Notes under the pieces: model-generated
The model's input: only the letters and a program-made list of their open reading frames with translations
The model's database searches: none
What the model was told of the DNA's origin: nothing
Part shown: one piece after another, positions 50,715 through 61,419 of the stretch
How positions within the stretch are numbered: position 1 is the first letter of the stretch
How the letters are laid out: every line of letters starts with the position of its first letter
NCBI RefSeq assembly: GCF_002285795.1
Contig: NZ_CP022961.1
Coordinates: 2,542,001 to 2,606,000 of the forward strand
Reading direction: 5' to 3'
Origin: Plantactinospora sp. KBS50
Lineage (GTDB): Bacteria > Actinomycetota > Actinomycetes > Mycobacteriales > Micromonosporaceae
Length of the DNA stretch: 64,000 nt
Made by a program: the position numbers and the translations under genes

Positions 50715-53700
50715 GCGGACCGACCTGCGACACGTGCTGGTGATCGGCTCGGGGCCGATCGTCATCGGGCAGGCGTGCGAGTTCGACTACTCGGGCACCC
50801 AGGCGTGCCGGGTGCTGCGCGCCGAGGGACTGCGGGTCAGCCTGGTCAACTCGAACCCGGCGACCATCATGACCGACCCGGAGTACGCCGACGCCACCTA
50901 CGTCGAGCCGATCACGCCGGAGTACGTGGAGCTGGTGATCGCCAAGGAGCGCCCGGACGCGCTGCTGCCCACCCTGGGCGGGCAGACGGCGCTGAACACG
51001 GCGGTCGCGCTGCACGAGTCGGGCGTGCTGGAAAAGTACGGCGTGGAGCTGATCGGCGCGGACATCGACGCGATCCGCCGCGGCGAGGACCGGCAGCTGT
51101 TCAAGGAGATCGTGGTGCGCGCCGGCGCCCGGCTGGGTCTGGCGGAGCCGGAGCGGCTGGTGCCGCGCTCGCGGGTGTGTCACTCGATGGACGAGGTCCG
51201 CCAGACCGTGGCCGAGGTGGGCCTGCCGGTGGTGATCCGGCCCTCGTTCACGATGGGCGGGCTGGGCTCCGGGATGGCGCACACCGACGGGGACCTGGAG
51301 CGGCTGGCCGGCACCGGGCTGGCGGCCAGCCCGGTGCACGAGGTGCTGATCGAGGAGAGCGTGCTCGGCTGGAAGGAGTACGAGCTCGAACTCATGCGCG
51401 ACCACCACGACAACGTGGTGGTGGTCTGCTCGATCGAGAACGTCGACCCGATGGGCGTGCACACCGGGGACAGCGTGACGGTGGCGCCGGCCATGACGCT
51501 CACCGACCGCGAGTACCAGCAACTGCGCGACCTGGGCATCGCCGTGCTGCGCGAGGTGGGGGTCGACACCGGCGGCTGCAACATCCAGTTCGCGGTCGAC
51601 CCGGCCGACGGCCGCCTCGTGGTGATCGAGATGAACCCGCGGGTGTCCCGGTCCTCGGCGCTGGCGTCCAAGGCCACCGGCTTCCCGATCGCCAAGATCG
51701 CCGCGAAGCTCGCCATCGGCTACACCCTCGACGAGATCCCGAACGACATCACCCGGGAGACCCCGGCCGCGTTCGAGCCGGTGCTGGACTACGTGGTGGT
51801 GAAGATCCCCCGGTTCGCCTTCGAGAAGTTCCCGGGCGCCGACGCCGAGCTGACCACCACGATGAAGTCGGTGGGGGAGGCGATGGCCATCGGCCGGAAC
51901 TTCACCGAGGCGCTGAACAAGGCCATGCGCTCGGTGGAGTCCACCGCGGCCGGCTTCTGGACCACCCCGGACCCGGCGGGCGCCACCCGGGAGAACACCC
52001 TGGCGGCGCTGCGGGTGCCGCACGACGGCCGGCTCTACACCGTGGAGCGGGCGCTGCGGCTGGGCGCGGGCATCAGCGAGGTGGTGGCGGCCTCCGGCGG
52101 CATCGACCCCTGGTTCGTCGACCAGATCGCCGCCCTGGTGGAACTGCGCGCGGAGATCGCGGACGCCTCGGTGCTCGACCTGGACCTGCTGCGCCGGGCC
52201 AAGCGGGTCGGGCTGTCCGACCGGCAGATCGCGGCGCTGCGCCCCGAACTGGCCGGCGAGGACGGGGTGCGGACGCTGCGGCACCGGCTCGGGCTGCGCC
52301 CGGTGTTCAAGACCGTGGACACCTGCGCGGCCGAGTTCTCGGCGCTCACCCCGTACCACTACTCGGCGTACGACCAGGAGACCGAGGTGTTGCCCTCGGC
52401 CCGGCCGAAGGTGCTGATCCTGGGCTCCGGGCCGAACCGGATCGGCCAGGGCATCGAGTTCGACTACTCCTGCGTACACGCGGTCCTGGCGTTGCGCGGC
52501 GCGCCCGGTGCCCCGGGCGGTGGCCCGGTCTCCGACGGCCCGGGGACCGGCGGGTTCGAGACCGTGATGGTCAACTGCAACCCCGAGACCGTGTCCACCG
52601 ACTACGACACCGCCGACCGGCTCTACTTCGAACCGCTCACCTTCGAGGACGTCCTGGAGGTGTGGCGGGCCGAGGACGAGTCCGGCCGGGCGGCCGGCGG
52701 ACCCGGCGTGGTCGGGGTGATCGTCCAACTCGGCGGGCAGACGCCGCTGGGTCTGGCCCGGCGGCTCAAGAACGCCGGGGTGCCGGTGGTGGGCACCTCG
52801 CCGGAGTCGATCCACCTGGCCGAGGACCGCGGGGCGTTCGGCGCCCTGCTGGACCGCTCCGGCCTGCGGGCGCCGGCCTACGGCACCGCCACCTCGTTCG
52901 AGGAGGCGAAGGCGATCGCCGACGAGATCGGCTACCCGGTGCTGGTCCGGCCCTCGTACGTGCTCGGCGGCCGGGGCATGGAGATCGTCTACGACGAGCC
53001 GACGCTGCGCGGGTACATCGGCCGCGCCACCGACATCTCCCCGGACCACCCGGTGCTGGTGGACCGGTTCCTGGACGACGCCATCGAGATCGACGTCGAC
53101 GCGCTCTGCGACGTGGACGGCGAGGTCTACCTCGGCGGGGTGATGGAGCACATCGAGGAGGCCGGGATCCACTCCGGCGACTCGTCCTGCGCGCTGCCGC
53201 CGATCACGCTGGCCGGGTCGTACCTGGAGGAGGTGCGGCGGTACACCGCGACCATCGCCCGGGGGATCGGGGTGCGCGGGCTGCTCAACGTCCAGTACGC
53301 GCTCAAGGACGACATGCTGTACGTCCTGGAGGCCAACCCGCGGGCGTCCCGGACCGTGCCGTTCGTCTCGAAGGCCACCGCGGTGCCGCTGGCCAAGGCC
53401 GCGGCGCGGATCATGCTCGGCGCGACCATCGCCGAACTGCGCGACGAGGGGCTGCTGCCGGCCACCGGCGACGGCGGCCGGCTGCCGGACGACTCGCCCA
53501 TCGCGGTGAAGGAGGCGGTGCTGCCGTTCAAGCGGTTCCGTACCCCGGCCGGCAAGGGGGTGGACTCGTTGCTCGGGCCGGAGATGAAGTCCACCGGCGA
53601 GGTGATGGGGATCGACACCGGGTTCGGGCACGCGTTCGCCAAGAGCCAGGCCGCGGCGTACGGCTCGCTGCCGACCAGCGGCGCGGTCTTCGTCTCGGTG

Positions 53701-54105
53701 GCGAACCGGGACAAGCGCGGGATGATCTTCCCGGTGCGCCGGCTCACCGACCTGGGCTTCACGATCGTGGCGACGGCGGGCACCGGCGAGGTGCTGCGCC
53801 GGCACGGCATCGTCTGCCAGGTCATCCGCAAGCACTACGAGGAGGCGGGGGACGGGCCGGACGCGGTGTCGATGATCCTCGGCGGCGAGGTGAACCTGGT
53901 GATCAACACGCCGCAGGGTTCGGGGGCGAGCGCTCGTTCCGACGGCTACGAGATCCGCAGCGCCGCCGTCACCACGGACATCCCGTGCATCACCACGGTG
54001 CCCGGGGCGGCGGCCGCGGTGCTGGGCATCGAGGCGCTGATCCGGGGCGAGATGTCGGTCCGGCCGTTGCAGGAGCTGCACGCCGCGCTCCGGGCCGCCC
54101 GGTGA
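50707..54105 (+). CDS. carB: carbamoyl-phosphate synthase large subunit
   Basis: CarB makes carbamoyl phosphate for arginine and pyrimidine synthesis. The product is 1132 residues with two homologous ATP-grasp halves: the first starts [21 protein letters not shown], the second [20 protein letters not shown] (about 575). The internal ammonia tunnel and the C-terminal MGS-like allosteric domain ([14 protein letters not shown] onward, about residue 1000) are present. Insertions ([19 protein letters not shown] about 605; [10 protein letters not shown] about 920) account for the extra length over E. coli. Confidence 0.97.
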   Translation: MPKRTDLRHVLVIGSGPIVIGQACEFDYSGTQACRVLRAEGLRVSLVNSNPATIMTDPEYADATYVEPITPEYVELVIAKERPDALLPTLGGQTALNTAVALHESGVLEKYGVELIGADIDAIRRGEDRQLFKEIVVRAGARLGLAEPERLVPRSRVCHSMDEVRQTVAEVGLPVVIRPSFTMGGLGSGMAHTDGDLERLAGTGLAASPVHEVLIEESVLGWKEYELELMRDHHDNVVVVCSIENVDPMGVHTGDSVTVAPAMTLTDREYQQLRDLGIAVLREVGVDTGGCNIQFAVDPADGRLVVIEMNPRVSRSSALASKATGFPIAKIAAKLAIGYTLDEIPNDITRETPAAFEPVLDYVVVKIPRFAFEKFPGADAELTTTMKSVGEAMAIGRNFTEALNKAMRSVESTAAGFWTTPDPAGATRENTLAALRVPHDGRLYTVERALRLGAGISEVVAASGGIDPWFVDQIAALVELRAEIADASVLDLDLLRRAKRVGLSDRQIAALRPELAGEDGVRTLRHRLGLRPVFKTVDTCAAEFSALTPYHYSAYDQETEVLPSARPKVLILGSGPNRIGQGIEFDYSCVHAVLALRGAPGAPGGGPVSDGPGTGGFETVMVNCNPETVSTDYDTADRLYFEPLTFEDVLEVWRAEDESGRAAGGPGVVGVIVQLGGQTPLGLARRLKNAGVPVVGTSPESIHLAEDRGAFGALLDRSGLRAPAYGTATSFEEAKAIADEIGYPVLVRPSYVLGGRGMEIVYDEPTLRGYIGRATDISPDHPVLVDRFLDDAIEIDVDALCDVDGEVYLGGVMEHIEEAGIHSGDSSCALPPITLAGSYLEEVRRYTATIARGIGVRGLLNVQYALKDDMLYVLEANPRASRTVPFVSKATAVPLAKAAARIMLGATIAELRDEGLLPATGDGGRLPDDSPIAVKEAVLPFKRFRTPAGKGVDSLLGPEMKSTGEVMGIDTGFGHAFAKSQAAAYGSLPTSGAVFVSVANRDKRGMIFPVRRLTDLGFTIVATAGTGEVLRRHGIVCQVIRKHYEEAGDGPDAVSMILGGEVNLVINTPQGSGASARSDGYEIRSAAVTTDIPCITTVPGAAAAVLGIEALIRGEMSVRPLQELHAALRAAR

Positions 54106-54142
54106 CCGACCTCGCCGGCACACCGGGCGCCGGAGGCCGGCG

Positions 54143-55201
54143 GTGATCTTCGAACGGGTGGTCCGGCCCCGGCTGTTCCGGATCGGCGGCGGGGACGCCG
54201 AGGCCGCGCACGAGTGGACGCTGCGCCGGCTCGCCGCGCTCTCCGGCAACCGGGCCGCCCTGGCCGCCCTGCGCGGGCGGTACGCGGTCCGGGCGCCGCG
54301 GACGGTGTTCGGCGTCGAGTTCCCGAACCCGGTCGGCCTGGCCGCCGGGATGGACAAGGACGGCGTCGCGCTGCCGGCCTGGCCGGCGCTCGGCTTCGGG
54401 TTCGTCGAGGTCGGCACGGTCACCGCGCACCCGCAGCCGGGCAACCCCCGGCCGCGGCTGTTCCGGCTGCCGGACAGCGCCGCGGTGGTCAACCGGATGG
54501 GCTTCAACAACTGCGGCGCCGCCGCGCTGGCCGCCCGGCTCGCGGCGCTGCGGCGCCCGCTGGGCGTGCCGCTGGGGATCTCGCTGGGCAAGTCGAAGGT
54601 GACGCCGCTGGACGGTGCCGTGGCGGACTACCTGGCCTCGTACCGCGCGCTGCGCGAGCACGGCGACTACTTCGTGGTGAACGTCTCGTCGCCGAACACG
54701 CCCGGCCTGCGGGAGTTGCAGGACCGGGAGCACCTGGACGCGTTGCTCGGCGCGCTGGTGGGGCAGCGGCCGATCCTCGTGAAGATCGCCCCGGACCTGA
54801 CCGAGCCGGCGATCGCGGAACTGCTCGCGGTATGCCTGGAGCGCGGCGCGGCCGGGGTGGTGGCCACCAACACCACGGTGGCCCGGCCGGAGGTGGCCGA
54901 GCGGGACCGGCCGGCGGCGGCGCAGCGGGGTGGCCTGTCCGGGCGCCCGTTGGCCGCCCGTGCCCGCGAGGTGGTCGCGTTCGTCCGGCGCGAGGCGGGC
55001 GACGCCCTGCCGGTGATCGGCGTGGGCGGCCTGATGGCCCCGGACGACGCGGCCCGGATGTTCGACGCCGGCGCCAGCCTGGTGCAGCTCTACACGGGAT
55101 TCATCTACCGGGGGCCGGCACTGGTCCGGGCGGTCGCCCGGGCCGCGGCGGCGGCACCGCCGGCCGCGGGTGTCAGCACAGGGCCCTCCCTGCCCCGGTA
55201 G
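54143..55201 (+). CDS. pyrD: dihydroorotate dehydrogenase (quinone), class 2
   Basis: The enzyme oxidises dihydroorotate to orotate at the membrane with quinone. The product is 352 residues. It has the N-terminal amphipathic helix region ([19 protein letters not shown]), [22 protein letters not shown], the catalytic Ser in [14 protein letters not shown] (class 2 uses Ser, class 1A Cys), KIAPDL, and GVGGLM with [12 protein letters not shown] 54143 follows CCGGAGG. It belongs to the pyr operon. Confidence 0.95.
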   Translation: MIFERVVRPRLFRIGGGDAEAAHEWTLRRLAALSGNRAALAALRGRYAVRAPRTVFGVEFPNPVGLAAGMDKDGVALPAWPALGFGFVEVGTVTAHPQPGNPRPRLFRLPDSAAVVNRMGFNNCGAAALAARLAALRRPLGVPLGISLGKSKVTPLDGAVADYLASYRALREHGDYFVVNVSSPNTPGLRELQDREHLDALLGALVGQRPILVKIAPDLTEPAIAELLAVCLERGAAGVVATNTTVARPEVAERDRPAAAQRGGLSGRPLAARAREVVAFVRREAGDALPVIGVGGLMAPDDAARMFDAGASLVQLYTGFIYRGPALVRAVARAAAAAPPAAGVSTGPSLPR

Positions 55202-55241
55202 CGGTGACAGGGGCCGTTCCGTTCTCCGAAGGAGGCGCCGG

Positions 55242-56516
55242 GTGAGCCCGGAAGAGTTGTTGGCCACCGACCGGGAGCACGTCTGGCACCCGTACGCCCC
55301 GATGCCCTCGACCACCCCGCCGTACCCGGTGGTGGCGGCGCAGGGCGTCCGGCTGCGGCTGGCCGACGGCCGGGAGCTGGTGGACGGCATGTCCTCGTGG
55401 TGGGCCGCCATCCACGGCTACCGGCACCCGGCGCTGGACCGGGCGGTGGTCGAGCAGGTGGGCCGGATGAGCCACGTCATGTTCGGCGGCCTCACCCACG
55501 AGCCGGCGGTGCGGCTGGCGCGCAGCCTGGTCGAGCTGACCCCACCCGGGCTGGAACACGTCTTCCTCTGCGACTCGGGCTCGGTGAGCGTCGAGGTGGC
55601 GATCAAGATGTGCCTGCAGTACCAGCGGGGTCGCGGTCGCCCCGAGCGGCGCCGGCTGGCCACCTGGCGTGGCGGATATCACGGCGACACCTTCCACCCG
55701 ATGAGTGTGTGCGACCCGGAGGGCGGGATGCACCACCTCTGGACGGGGGTGCTGCCGCGGCAGGTCTTCACGGCCGAGCCGCCGGCCGGGTACGACGCAC
55801 CTGTCGATCAGGAATACGCGGCGGCGCTCGTCGAGGCGGTCGAGCGACATGCCGGGGAATTGGCCGCGGTCATCGTGGAACCGGTGGTGCAGGGCGCCGG
55901 CGGCATGCGCTTCCACCATCCCTATTACCTCAAGGTGTTGCGTGAGGTAACCAAGCAGCATGGGGTGTTACTCATTTTCGACGAGATTGCTACGGGATTT
56001 GGTCGCACCGGTCGGTGGTTCGCCGCCGATCACGCCGAGGTGACCCCCGACGTGATGTGCGTCGGCAAGGCGCTCACGGCGGGATATCTCACCCTCGCCG
56101 CCGCGCTCTGCACCCCGGAGGTGGCCCGCGGGATCTCGGCCGGCGGGGTGTTGGCGCACGGCCCGACGTTCATGGCCAACCCGCTGGCCTGTGCGGTGGC
56201 CAACGCCTCGATCGAGCTGCTGCGCGACGGCGGCTGGGCCACGGACGTACCCCGGATCTCGGCCGGCCTGCGGGCCGGGCTGGCGCCGCTGGCCGGCGCC
56301 CCCGGCGTGCGCGACGTGCGGGTGCTGGGCGCCATCGGGGTGGTGCAACTGGATCACGAGGTGGATCTGGCCGCGGCCACCGACGCGGCCGTGCGGCACG
56401 GCGTGTGGCTGCGGCCGTTCCGGGATCTCGTCTACGCGATGCCGCCGTACGTCACCGGCGACGCAGACGTGATCCGGATCACTGAAGGCATCGCGGCGGC
56501 GGTGGCCGCGGGATGA
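55242..56516 (+). CDS. bioA: adenosylmethionine-8-amino-7-oxononanoate aminotransferase
   Basis: BioA transfers an amino group from SAM to KAPA in biotin synthesis. The product is 424 residues from GTG 55242 (GGAGG 6 nt upstream). It shows the N-terminal HVWHPYAPM signature, [11 protein letters not shown], and [13 protein letters not shown]. The PLP lysine is K276 in [14 protein letters not shown], and [11 protein letters not shown] supplies the Asp that holds the pyridine nitrogen. Gene position is unusual: between pyrD and pyrF, apparently in the same transcript. The stretch 55800-56000 has noticeably more A/T in third codon positions than its neighbours. Confidence 0.94.
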   Translation: MSPEELLATDREHVWHPYAPMPSTTPPYPVVAAQGVRLRLADGRELVDGMSSWWAAIHGYRHPALDRAVVEQVGRMSHVMFGGLTHEPAVRLARSLVELTPPGLEHVFLCDSGSVSVEVAIKMCLQYQRGRGRPERRRLATWRGGYHGDTFHPMSVCDPEGGMHHLWTGVLPRQVFTAEPPAGYDAPVDQEYAAALVEAVERHAGELAAVIVEPVVQGAGGMRFHHPYYLKVLREVTKQHGVLLIFDEIATGFGRTGRWFAADHAEVTPDVMCVGKALTAGYLTLAAALCTPEVARGISAGGVLAHGPTFMANPLACAVANASIELLRDGGWATDVPRISAGLRAGLAPLAGAPGVRDVRVLGAIGVVQLDHEVDLAAATDAAVRHGVWLRPFRDLVYAMPPYVTGDADVIRITEGIAAAVAAG

Positions 56517-56556
56517 ACGGCGGCCGGGAACGGCCGGAGAGAGGAGACGAGATTCG

Positions 56557-57399
56557 ATGGAGACCTTCGGAGAACGGCTGGTCGCGGCGATCGAGCGGCG
56601 CGGACCGCTGTGTGTGGGCATCGATCCTCATCCGGCCCTGCTGACCGGCTGGGGGCTGCCGGACAGCGTCGACGGGTTGGACCGGTTCTGCGCCGCGGTG
56701 GTCACCGCACTGGCCGGCCGGGTGGCGGTGGTAAAGCCGCAATCCGCCTTCTTCGAGCGTTTCGGCGCACGAGGCGTCGAGATTCTTGAGTCAACTATCC
56801 GACACTTTCGGTCGAGCGAAACCCTTGTGCTGCTCGATGTGAAGCGTGGCGACATCGGCTCGACGGTCGCGGCGTACGCCTCGGCGTATCTGGATCCATC
56901 CAGCCCGTTGTATGCCGACGCGATCACCGCGAGTCCGTACCTCGGCGTCGGGGCGCTGGCGCCGATGTTCGATCTGGCGGCCGCGCACGGCGGCGGCGTG
57001 TTCGTGCTCGCCCTCACCTCGAATCCGCAGGGCCGGGCCGTGCAGCACGCCCGCGGCGCCGACGGGCGCACCGTGGCGCAGTCCGTCATCGACGAGATTT
57101 CCCTGCTCAACAAGGGTGTCGAGCCGCTCGGCAGCGTCGGGCTGGTGGTCGGGGCCACCGTCGGGCGGACCGGTCACGACCTGTCCCGGGTCAATGGCCC
57201 GCTGCTGGCACCGGGCCTCGGCGCTCAGGGCGCCCGGGCGGCCGACCTGCGGACGGTGTTCGGTGACCGGCTGTCAGCGGTGTTGCCCTCGTACTCCCGA
57301 GAGGTGCTGTCGGCCGGCCCGGACCCGGCCGCGCTGCGGGCCGCGGCCGAGCGCGTACTCGCCGAATGTCGCGCGGCACTGGCGCCTGATGCTGAGTGA
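56557..57399 (+). CDS. pyrF: orotidine 5'-phosphate decarboxylase, type 2
   Basis: The enzyme forms UMP from OMP. The product is 280 residues, the long type 2 form. It shows GIDPHPALLTGWGL, KPQSAFFERFG, the catalytic signature LDVKRGDIGST and DAITASPYLG, ending in FLSAVLPSYSREVL-like residues. ATG 56557 follows AGAGGAG. It ends the pyr operon. The palindrome GTGACC-N4-GGTCAC (57396-57411) overlaps its stop. Confidence 0.95.
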   Translation: METFGERLVAAIERRGPLCVGIDPHPALLTGWGLPDSVDGLDRFCAAVVTALAGRVAVVKPQSAFFERFGARGVEILESTIRHFRSSETLVLLDVKRGDIGSTVAAYASAYLDPSSPLYADAITASPYLGVGALAPMFDLAAAHGGGVFVLALTSNPQGRAVQHARGADGRTVAQSVIDEISLLNKGVEPLGSVGLVVGATVGRTGHDLSRVNGPLLAPGLGAQGARAADLRTVFGDRLSAVLPSYSREVLSAGPDPAALRAAAERVLAECRAALAPDAE

Positions 57400-57437
57400 C
57401 CAATCGGTCACGAAATCATGATCTCCGCGCGCCCACG

Positions 57438-57466
57438 TTGCCGAAACCGTCGTTGACCGCTAGTTT
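57438..57466 (+). promoter_or_regulatory. possible mihF promoter
   Basis: TTGCCG (57438-57443) and TAGTTT (57461-57466) are separated by 17 bp. They lie in the 170-bp gap after pyrF, about 100 bp before mihF. The surrounding sequence is richer in A/T than the coding DNA. Confidence 0.5.
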
Positions 57467-57569
57467 TCCCGGCGCTGGGAACCGCGTACCCCTTTGGTTC
57501 ACAGCCACACCATGTTTCACAGATGCGGCGACTCGACTGGCCGCCGCGATAGGGACCTGAGGAGAACTG

Positions 57570-57887
57570 GTGCCGCTCCCGTCATTGAGCCCCGAACAGC
57601 GCGCAGCAGCGCTGGAAAAGGCCGCGGAGATCCGCAAGGCCCGCGCTGAGCTGAAGGAGCAGCTCAAGCAGGGCAAGACCACCCTCGCCGCCGTCCTGGA
57701 GCGGGCGGAGTCCGACGATGTCGTCGGCAAGCTGAAGGTTTCGGCCGTCCTGCAGGCGATGCCGGGCATCGGCAAGATCCGGGCTACACAGATCATGGAG
57801 AAGCTCAAGATCGCCGACAGCCGGCGCCTGCGTGGCCTCGGCGAGCAGCAGCGCAAGGCACTGCTTGGGGAGTTCTCCGCGAACTAG
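57570..57887 (+). CDS. mihF: integration host factor, actinobacterial type (mIHF/sIHF)
   Basis: This small nucleoid-associated protein bends DNA; it is unrelated in sequence to enterobacterial IHF. The product is 105 residues from GTG 57570 behind TGAGGAGAACTG. It has the first helices LSPEQRAAALEKAAEIRKARAE, then the S13-like H2TH fold (VGKLKVSAVLQAMPGIGKIRATQIMEKLKI) that contacts DNA. Its place before gmk and rpoZ is conserved in actinobacteria. It influences gene expression and development in streptomycetes. Confidence 0.95.
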   Translation: MPLPSLSPEQRAAALEKAAEIRKARAELKEQLKQGKTTLAAVLERAESDDVVGKLKVSAVLQAMPGIGKIRATQIMEKLKIADSRRLRGLGEQQRKALLGEFSAN

Positions 57888-57913
57888 TTCGCGGGACCGT
57901 GTAGAAACAAGCA

Positions 57914-58521
57914 GTGAGCATGGATGACGACGCGCGCCCGGCAGCCCGTCTCACGGTCCTCTCCGGCCCTCGGGGGTCGGCAAGGACAGCGTGATCGAGC
58001 TGATCCGGGCGCGCTCGCCCTGGGTCTGGCTGTCGGTCTCGGTGACCACCCGCAGGATGCGGGACTACGAGGTCGACGGCGTCCACTACTACTTCGTCGA
58101 CCGGCCCGAGTTCGAGCGGATGGTGGCCGCTGGGCAACTGCTCGAATGGGCCGAGTTCGCCGGCAACCTGTACGGCACGCCCCGCGGGCCGGTCGAGGCA
58201 CACCTGCGGCACGGCCGGCCGGTCCTGCTGAAGATCGACCTGCAGGGCGCCCGGCAGGTCCGGCAGGCGATGCCGGAGGCACAGTTGGTCTTCCTGGCCC
58301 CGCCCAGCGTCGAGGAACTCAAACGCCGGCTGATCGGCCGGGGCACCGACGACGAGGAGACGATCCGCCGGCGGCTGGCGCACGCGGACGAGGAACTCGC
58401 CGCCGAGCCCGAGTTCGACGTGACCGTCGTGAACGACTTCGTCGAGCGGGCAGCGGAGGAACTGGTAGGCTTGCTCGGTTATTCCTTTCTGACCCCGGCC
58501 CAGCCGCGTTCCGGCGGCTGA
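57914..58521 (+). pseudogene. gmk: guanylate kinase, frameshifted as sequenced
   Basis: Gmk converts GMP to GDP and is normally essential. The first frame from GTG 57914 (or ATG 57920) gives [17 protein letters not shown]. The rest, [38 protein letters not shown], and the end, lies in another frame to 58521. One added C at the CCC run 57967-57969 restores the P-loop GPSGVGKDS and an unbroken protein of about 202 residues. Because the P-loop would otherwise be lost in an essential enzyme, a sequence error is far more likely than a real mutation. Confidence 0.88.
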
Positions 58522-58585
58522 GGGCACCGGTCGAGGACGGCACCGCGTCCGCCGCGCGGTCGAGACGACACAGAGGTTCTTTTTC

Positions 58586-58849
58586 GTGGGATCCATCGCC
58601 AACCCCGAGGGCATCACCAACCCGCCGATCGACGAGCTGCTCGAGAAGACGTCCTCGAAGTACTCCCTGGTGATCTTCGCGGCCAAGCGCGCCCGCCAGG
58701 TCAACGCGTACTACAGCCAGCTCGGCGAGGGCCTGCTGGAGTACGTCGGCCCGCTGGTCGAGACCACCCCGCAGGAGAAGCCGCTCTCGATCGCGATGCG
58801 CGAGATCAACGCCGGCCTGCTCACCGCCGAGCCGATCGAAGCGCCGTAA
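58586..58849 (+). CDS. rpoZ: RNA polymerase omega subunit
   Basis: Omega helps assemble RNA polymerase. The product is 87 residues from GTG 58586, preceded by AGAGG at a suitable distance. It shows [30 protein letters not shown] and the later [13 protein letters not shown]. Short, as in other actinobacteria. coaBC starts 5 bp after its stop. Confidence 0.95.
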   Translation: MGSIANPEGITNPPIDELLEKTSSKYSLVIFAAKRARQVNAYYSQLGEGLLEYVGPLVETTPQEKPLSIAMREINAGLLTAEPIEAP

Positions 58850-58854
58850 CCGCG

Positions 58855-60057
58855 ATGCCCGGCCACGTCGTCCTCGGCGTGGGCGGGGGCATCGCCGCGT
58901 ACAAGGCATGTGAGCTGCTCCGACTGCTGACCGAGTCGGGGCACTCCGTGCGGGTGGTGCCGACCGCGTCCGCGCTCGCCTTCGTCGGCGCGCCCACCTG
59001 GGCCGCGCTCTCCGGCCAGCCGGTTGCCTCGGACGTCTGGTCCGACGTGCACGAGGTGCCGCACGTACGGCTCGGCCAGCAGGCCGACCTGGTCGTCGTG
59101 GCCCCCGCCACCGCGGACCTGCTGGCCCGCGCCGCGCACGGCCTCGCCGACGACCTGCTCACCAACATCCTGCTGACCGCCCGCTGTCCGGTCGTGCTGG
59201 CCCCGGCCATGCACACCGAGATGTGGGAGCATCCGGCCACCGTGCAGAACGTCGCGACCCTGCGCCGCCGGGGCGTCCTGGTGATCGAGCCCGCCAGCGG
59301 CCGGTTGACCGGAGCGGACACCGGCAAGGGCCGGCTGCCGGACCCGGCCGAGATCTTCGCGGTGGCCCGCCGGGCGCTGGCCCGCCCGGCCGGCACGGCG
59401 GACCTGGCCGGCCGCCGGGTGGTGGTCACCGCCGGCGGCACCCGGGAGCCGCTGGACCCGGTCCGCTTCCTCGGCAACCGCTCGTCCGGCAAGCAGGGGT
59501 ACGCGTTCGCCCGGTCCGCCGTGGCCCGCGGCGCGAAGGTGACGCTTGTCACTGCAAACGTCACGCTCGCCGAGCCGGCCGGCGTCGAACTGGTCCGGGT
59601 GGGCACCACGGCGGAGCTTCGGGCGGCCACCGTCGAGGCCGCGGCCGGCGCCGACGCGGTGGTGATGGCCGCCGCGCCGGCGGACTTCCGGCCGGCGACG
59701 TACGCCGCCGAGAAGATCAAGAAGGCGGGCGACGGATCGGCGCCGACCCTCCCGCTGGTCACCAACCCCGACATCGCGGCGGAGCTGGGCGAGCGCCGTA
59801 CACCGGGCCAGGTGCTCGTGGTGTTCGCCGCCGAGACCACCGACGCCGAGGCCAACGCGCGCGGCAAGCTGGCGCGCAAGAAGGCGGACCTCATCGTGGT
59901 GAACGTGGTCGGCGAGGACCGGGTGTTCGGCGCCGACACCAACGCCGCGATCGTGCTGGGCGCCGACGGGTCCCGCCTCGAACTGCCCGAGCAGGCCAAG
60001 GAGGACCTCGCCGACCGGGTCTGGGACCTGGTGGTCGCCCGACTGTCCGACAGGTGA
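58855..60057 (+). CDS. coaBC: bifunctional phosphopantothenoylcysteine decarboxylase/synthetase
   Basis: The two domains carry out consecutive steps of coenzyme A synthesis. The product is 400 residues. The CoaC flavoprotein half begins [17 protein letters not shown] and contains the PAMHTEMW motif. The CoaB half begins near 185 ([29 protein letters not shown]) and includes APADFRPA followed by EKIKK, where the synthetase Lys lies. The order gmk-rpoZ-coaBC-metK is conserved. Confidence 0.95.
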   Translation: MPGHVVLGVGGGIAAYKACELLRLLTESGHSVRVVPTASALAFVGAPTWAALSGQPVASDVWSDVHEVPHVRLGQQADLVVVAPATADLLARAAHGLADDLLTNILLTARCPVVLAPAMHTEMWEHPATVQNVATLRRRGVLVIEPASGRLTGADTGKGRLPDPAEIFAVARRALARPAGTADLAGRRVVVTAGGTREPLDPVRFLGNRSSGKQGYAFARSAVARGAKVTLVTANVTLAEPAGVELVRVGTTAELRAATVEAAAGADAVVMAAAPADFRPATYAAEKIKKAGDGSAPTLPLVTNPDIAAELGERRTPGQVLVVFAAETTDAEANARGKLARKKADLIVVNVVGEDRVFGADTNAAIVLGADGSRLELPEQAKEDLADRVWDLVVARLSDR

Positions 60058-60128
60058 CCGTCGCGGCCAAGTTCCGGCCGCTCCGGATGCCGGCGCGGTA
60101 GCCTGCGGCAAAGGTCGGCGGCGGTGTT

Positions 60129-60166
60129 TACACTGCCGCCAAGAGCTGTCGACAATGAGGAGCGCC
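60129..60166 (+). promoter_or_regulatory. possible metK promoter and ribosome site
   Basis: TACACT (60129-60134) could be a -10 element; the -35 side is poor. TGAGGAG (60156-60162) lies 4 nt before GTG 60167. I see no SAM riboswitch fold in this 109-bp gap. Confidence 0.35.
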
Positions 60167-61360
60167 GTGGCACGCCGCCTGTTTACCTCCGAGTCGGTCA
60201 CGGAAGGCCACCCGGACAAGATTGCCGACCAGATCAGCGACGGAATCCTCGACGCGTTGCTCAGCCAGGACCCGCGCAGCCGGGTCGCCGTCGAGACACT
60301 GATCACGACCGGTCAGGTCCACGTCGCCGGCGAGGTCACCACCCAGGCGTACGCCGACATTCCGACGATCGTGCGGGAGACCATCCTCAGCATCGGCTAC
60401 GACTCGTCGAAGAAGGGCTTCGACGGCGCCTCCTGCGGGGTGAGCGTCTCGATCGGCGCCCAGTCGCCGGACATCGCGCAGGGCGTGGACAACGCCTTCG
60501 AGCTGCGCACCGGATACTCCGAGAGCGCGCTGGACGCGCAGGGCGCCGGCGACCAGGGCATGATGTTCGGCTTCGCCTGCTCGGAGACGCCGGAGCTGAT
60601 GCCGCTGCCGATCGCGCTGGCGCACCGGCTGTCCCGCCGGCTGTCCTCGGCCCGCAAGGACGGCACCATCCCCTACCTGCGACCGGACGGCAAGACCCAG
60701 GTCACCATCGAGTACGACGGCTTGCGGCCGGTCCGGCTCAACACGGTGGTGGTCAGCAGCCAGCACGCCGCGGACATCTCGCTGGAGTCGCTGCTCACCC
60801 CGGACGTGCGCGAGCACGTGATCGCCCCGGAACTGGAGGGGCTGGGTCTGGACACCGGCGACTACCGGCTGCTGGTCAACCCGACCGGCCGGTTCGAGAT
60901 CGGCGGCCCGATGGGCGACGCCGGCCTCACCGGACGCAAGATCATCGTTGACACGTACGGCGGGTACGCGCGGCACGGCGGCGGGGCCTTCTCGGGCAAG
61001 GATCCGTCCAAGGTCGACCGCTCGGCGGCGTACGCGATGCGCTGGGTGGCCAAGAACGTGGTGGCGGCCGGCCTGGCCGAGCGGTGCGAGGCGCAGGTCG
61101 CGTACGCCATCGGCAAGGCGCACCCGGTGAGCCTGTTCGTCGAGACGTTCGGCACCGAGAACGTGCCGGTGGACCGGATCGAGCGGGCCATCGGCGAGGT
61201 GTTCGACCTGCGCCCGGCGGCCATCATCCGGGACCTGAACCTGCTCCGCCCGATCTACCGGCAGACCGCCGCGTACGGCCACTTCGGGCGGGAACTGCCC
61301 GACCTGACCTGGGAGGGGACCGACCGGGCCGGCGACCTGAAGTCGGCCGCGGGAGCCTGA
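60167..61360 (+). CDS. metK: S-adenosylmethionine synthetase
   Basis: MetK makes SAM from methionine and ATP. The product is 397 residues from GTG 60167, behind TGAGGAG; the in-frame ATG 60155 overlaps that ribosome site and is less likely. It shows [20 protein letters not shown] (ATP and metal site), [13 protein letters not shown], the P-loop-like [16 protein letters not shown] and [12 protein letters not shown]. It provides the SAM used by the BioA encoded upstream and by methyltransferases. Confidence 0.96.
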   Translation: MARRLFTSESVTEGHPDKIADQISDGILDALLSQDPRSRVAVETLITTGQVHVAGEVTTQAYADIPTIVRETILSIGYDSSKKGFDGASCGVSVSIGAQSPDIAQGVDNAFELRTGYSESALDAQGAGDQGMMFGFACSETPELMPLPIALAHRLSRRLSSARKDGTIPYLRPDGKTQVTIEYDGLRPVRLNTVVVSSQHAADISLESLLTPDVREHVIAPELEGLGLDTGDYRLLVNPTGRFEIGGPMGDAGLTGRKIIVDTYGGYARHGGGAFSGKDPSKVDRSAAYAMRWVAKNVVAAGLAERCEAQVAYAIGKAHPVSLFVETFGTENVPVDRIERAIGEVFDLRPAAIIRDLNLLRPIYRQTAAYGHFGRELPDLTWEGTDRAGDLKSAAGA

Positions 61361-61419
61361 CCGGCGATCCGCACGGCGACCGGCAGCCCGCCGAAGGGCT
61401 GCCGGTCGCTCGCGTCTGC

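Noticed and set aside
57396-57411. GTGACC-N4-GGTCAC palindrome as a regulatory operator
   Set aside because: It overlaps the pyrF stop codon, has only 6-bp arms, and does not recur in the window; kept only as a note.
57914-58521. Programmed frameshifting in gmk (and pyrR, priA)
   Set aside because: No slippery heptamer or downstream structure is shared. Homologues are single-frame genes, and all breaks are single-base losses at C/G runs, which points to sequence error.
60058-60166. SAM riboswitch before metK
   Set aside because: The gap is only 109 bp and lacks a recognisable SAM-I, SAM-II or SAM-IV core and any terminator switch.
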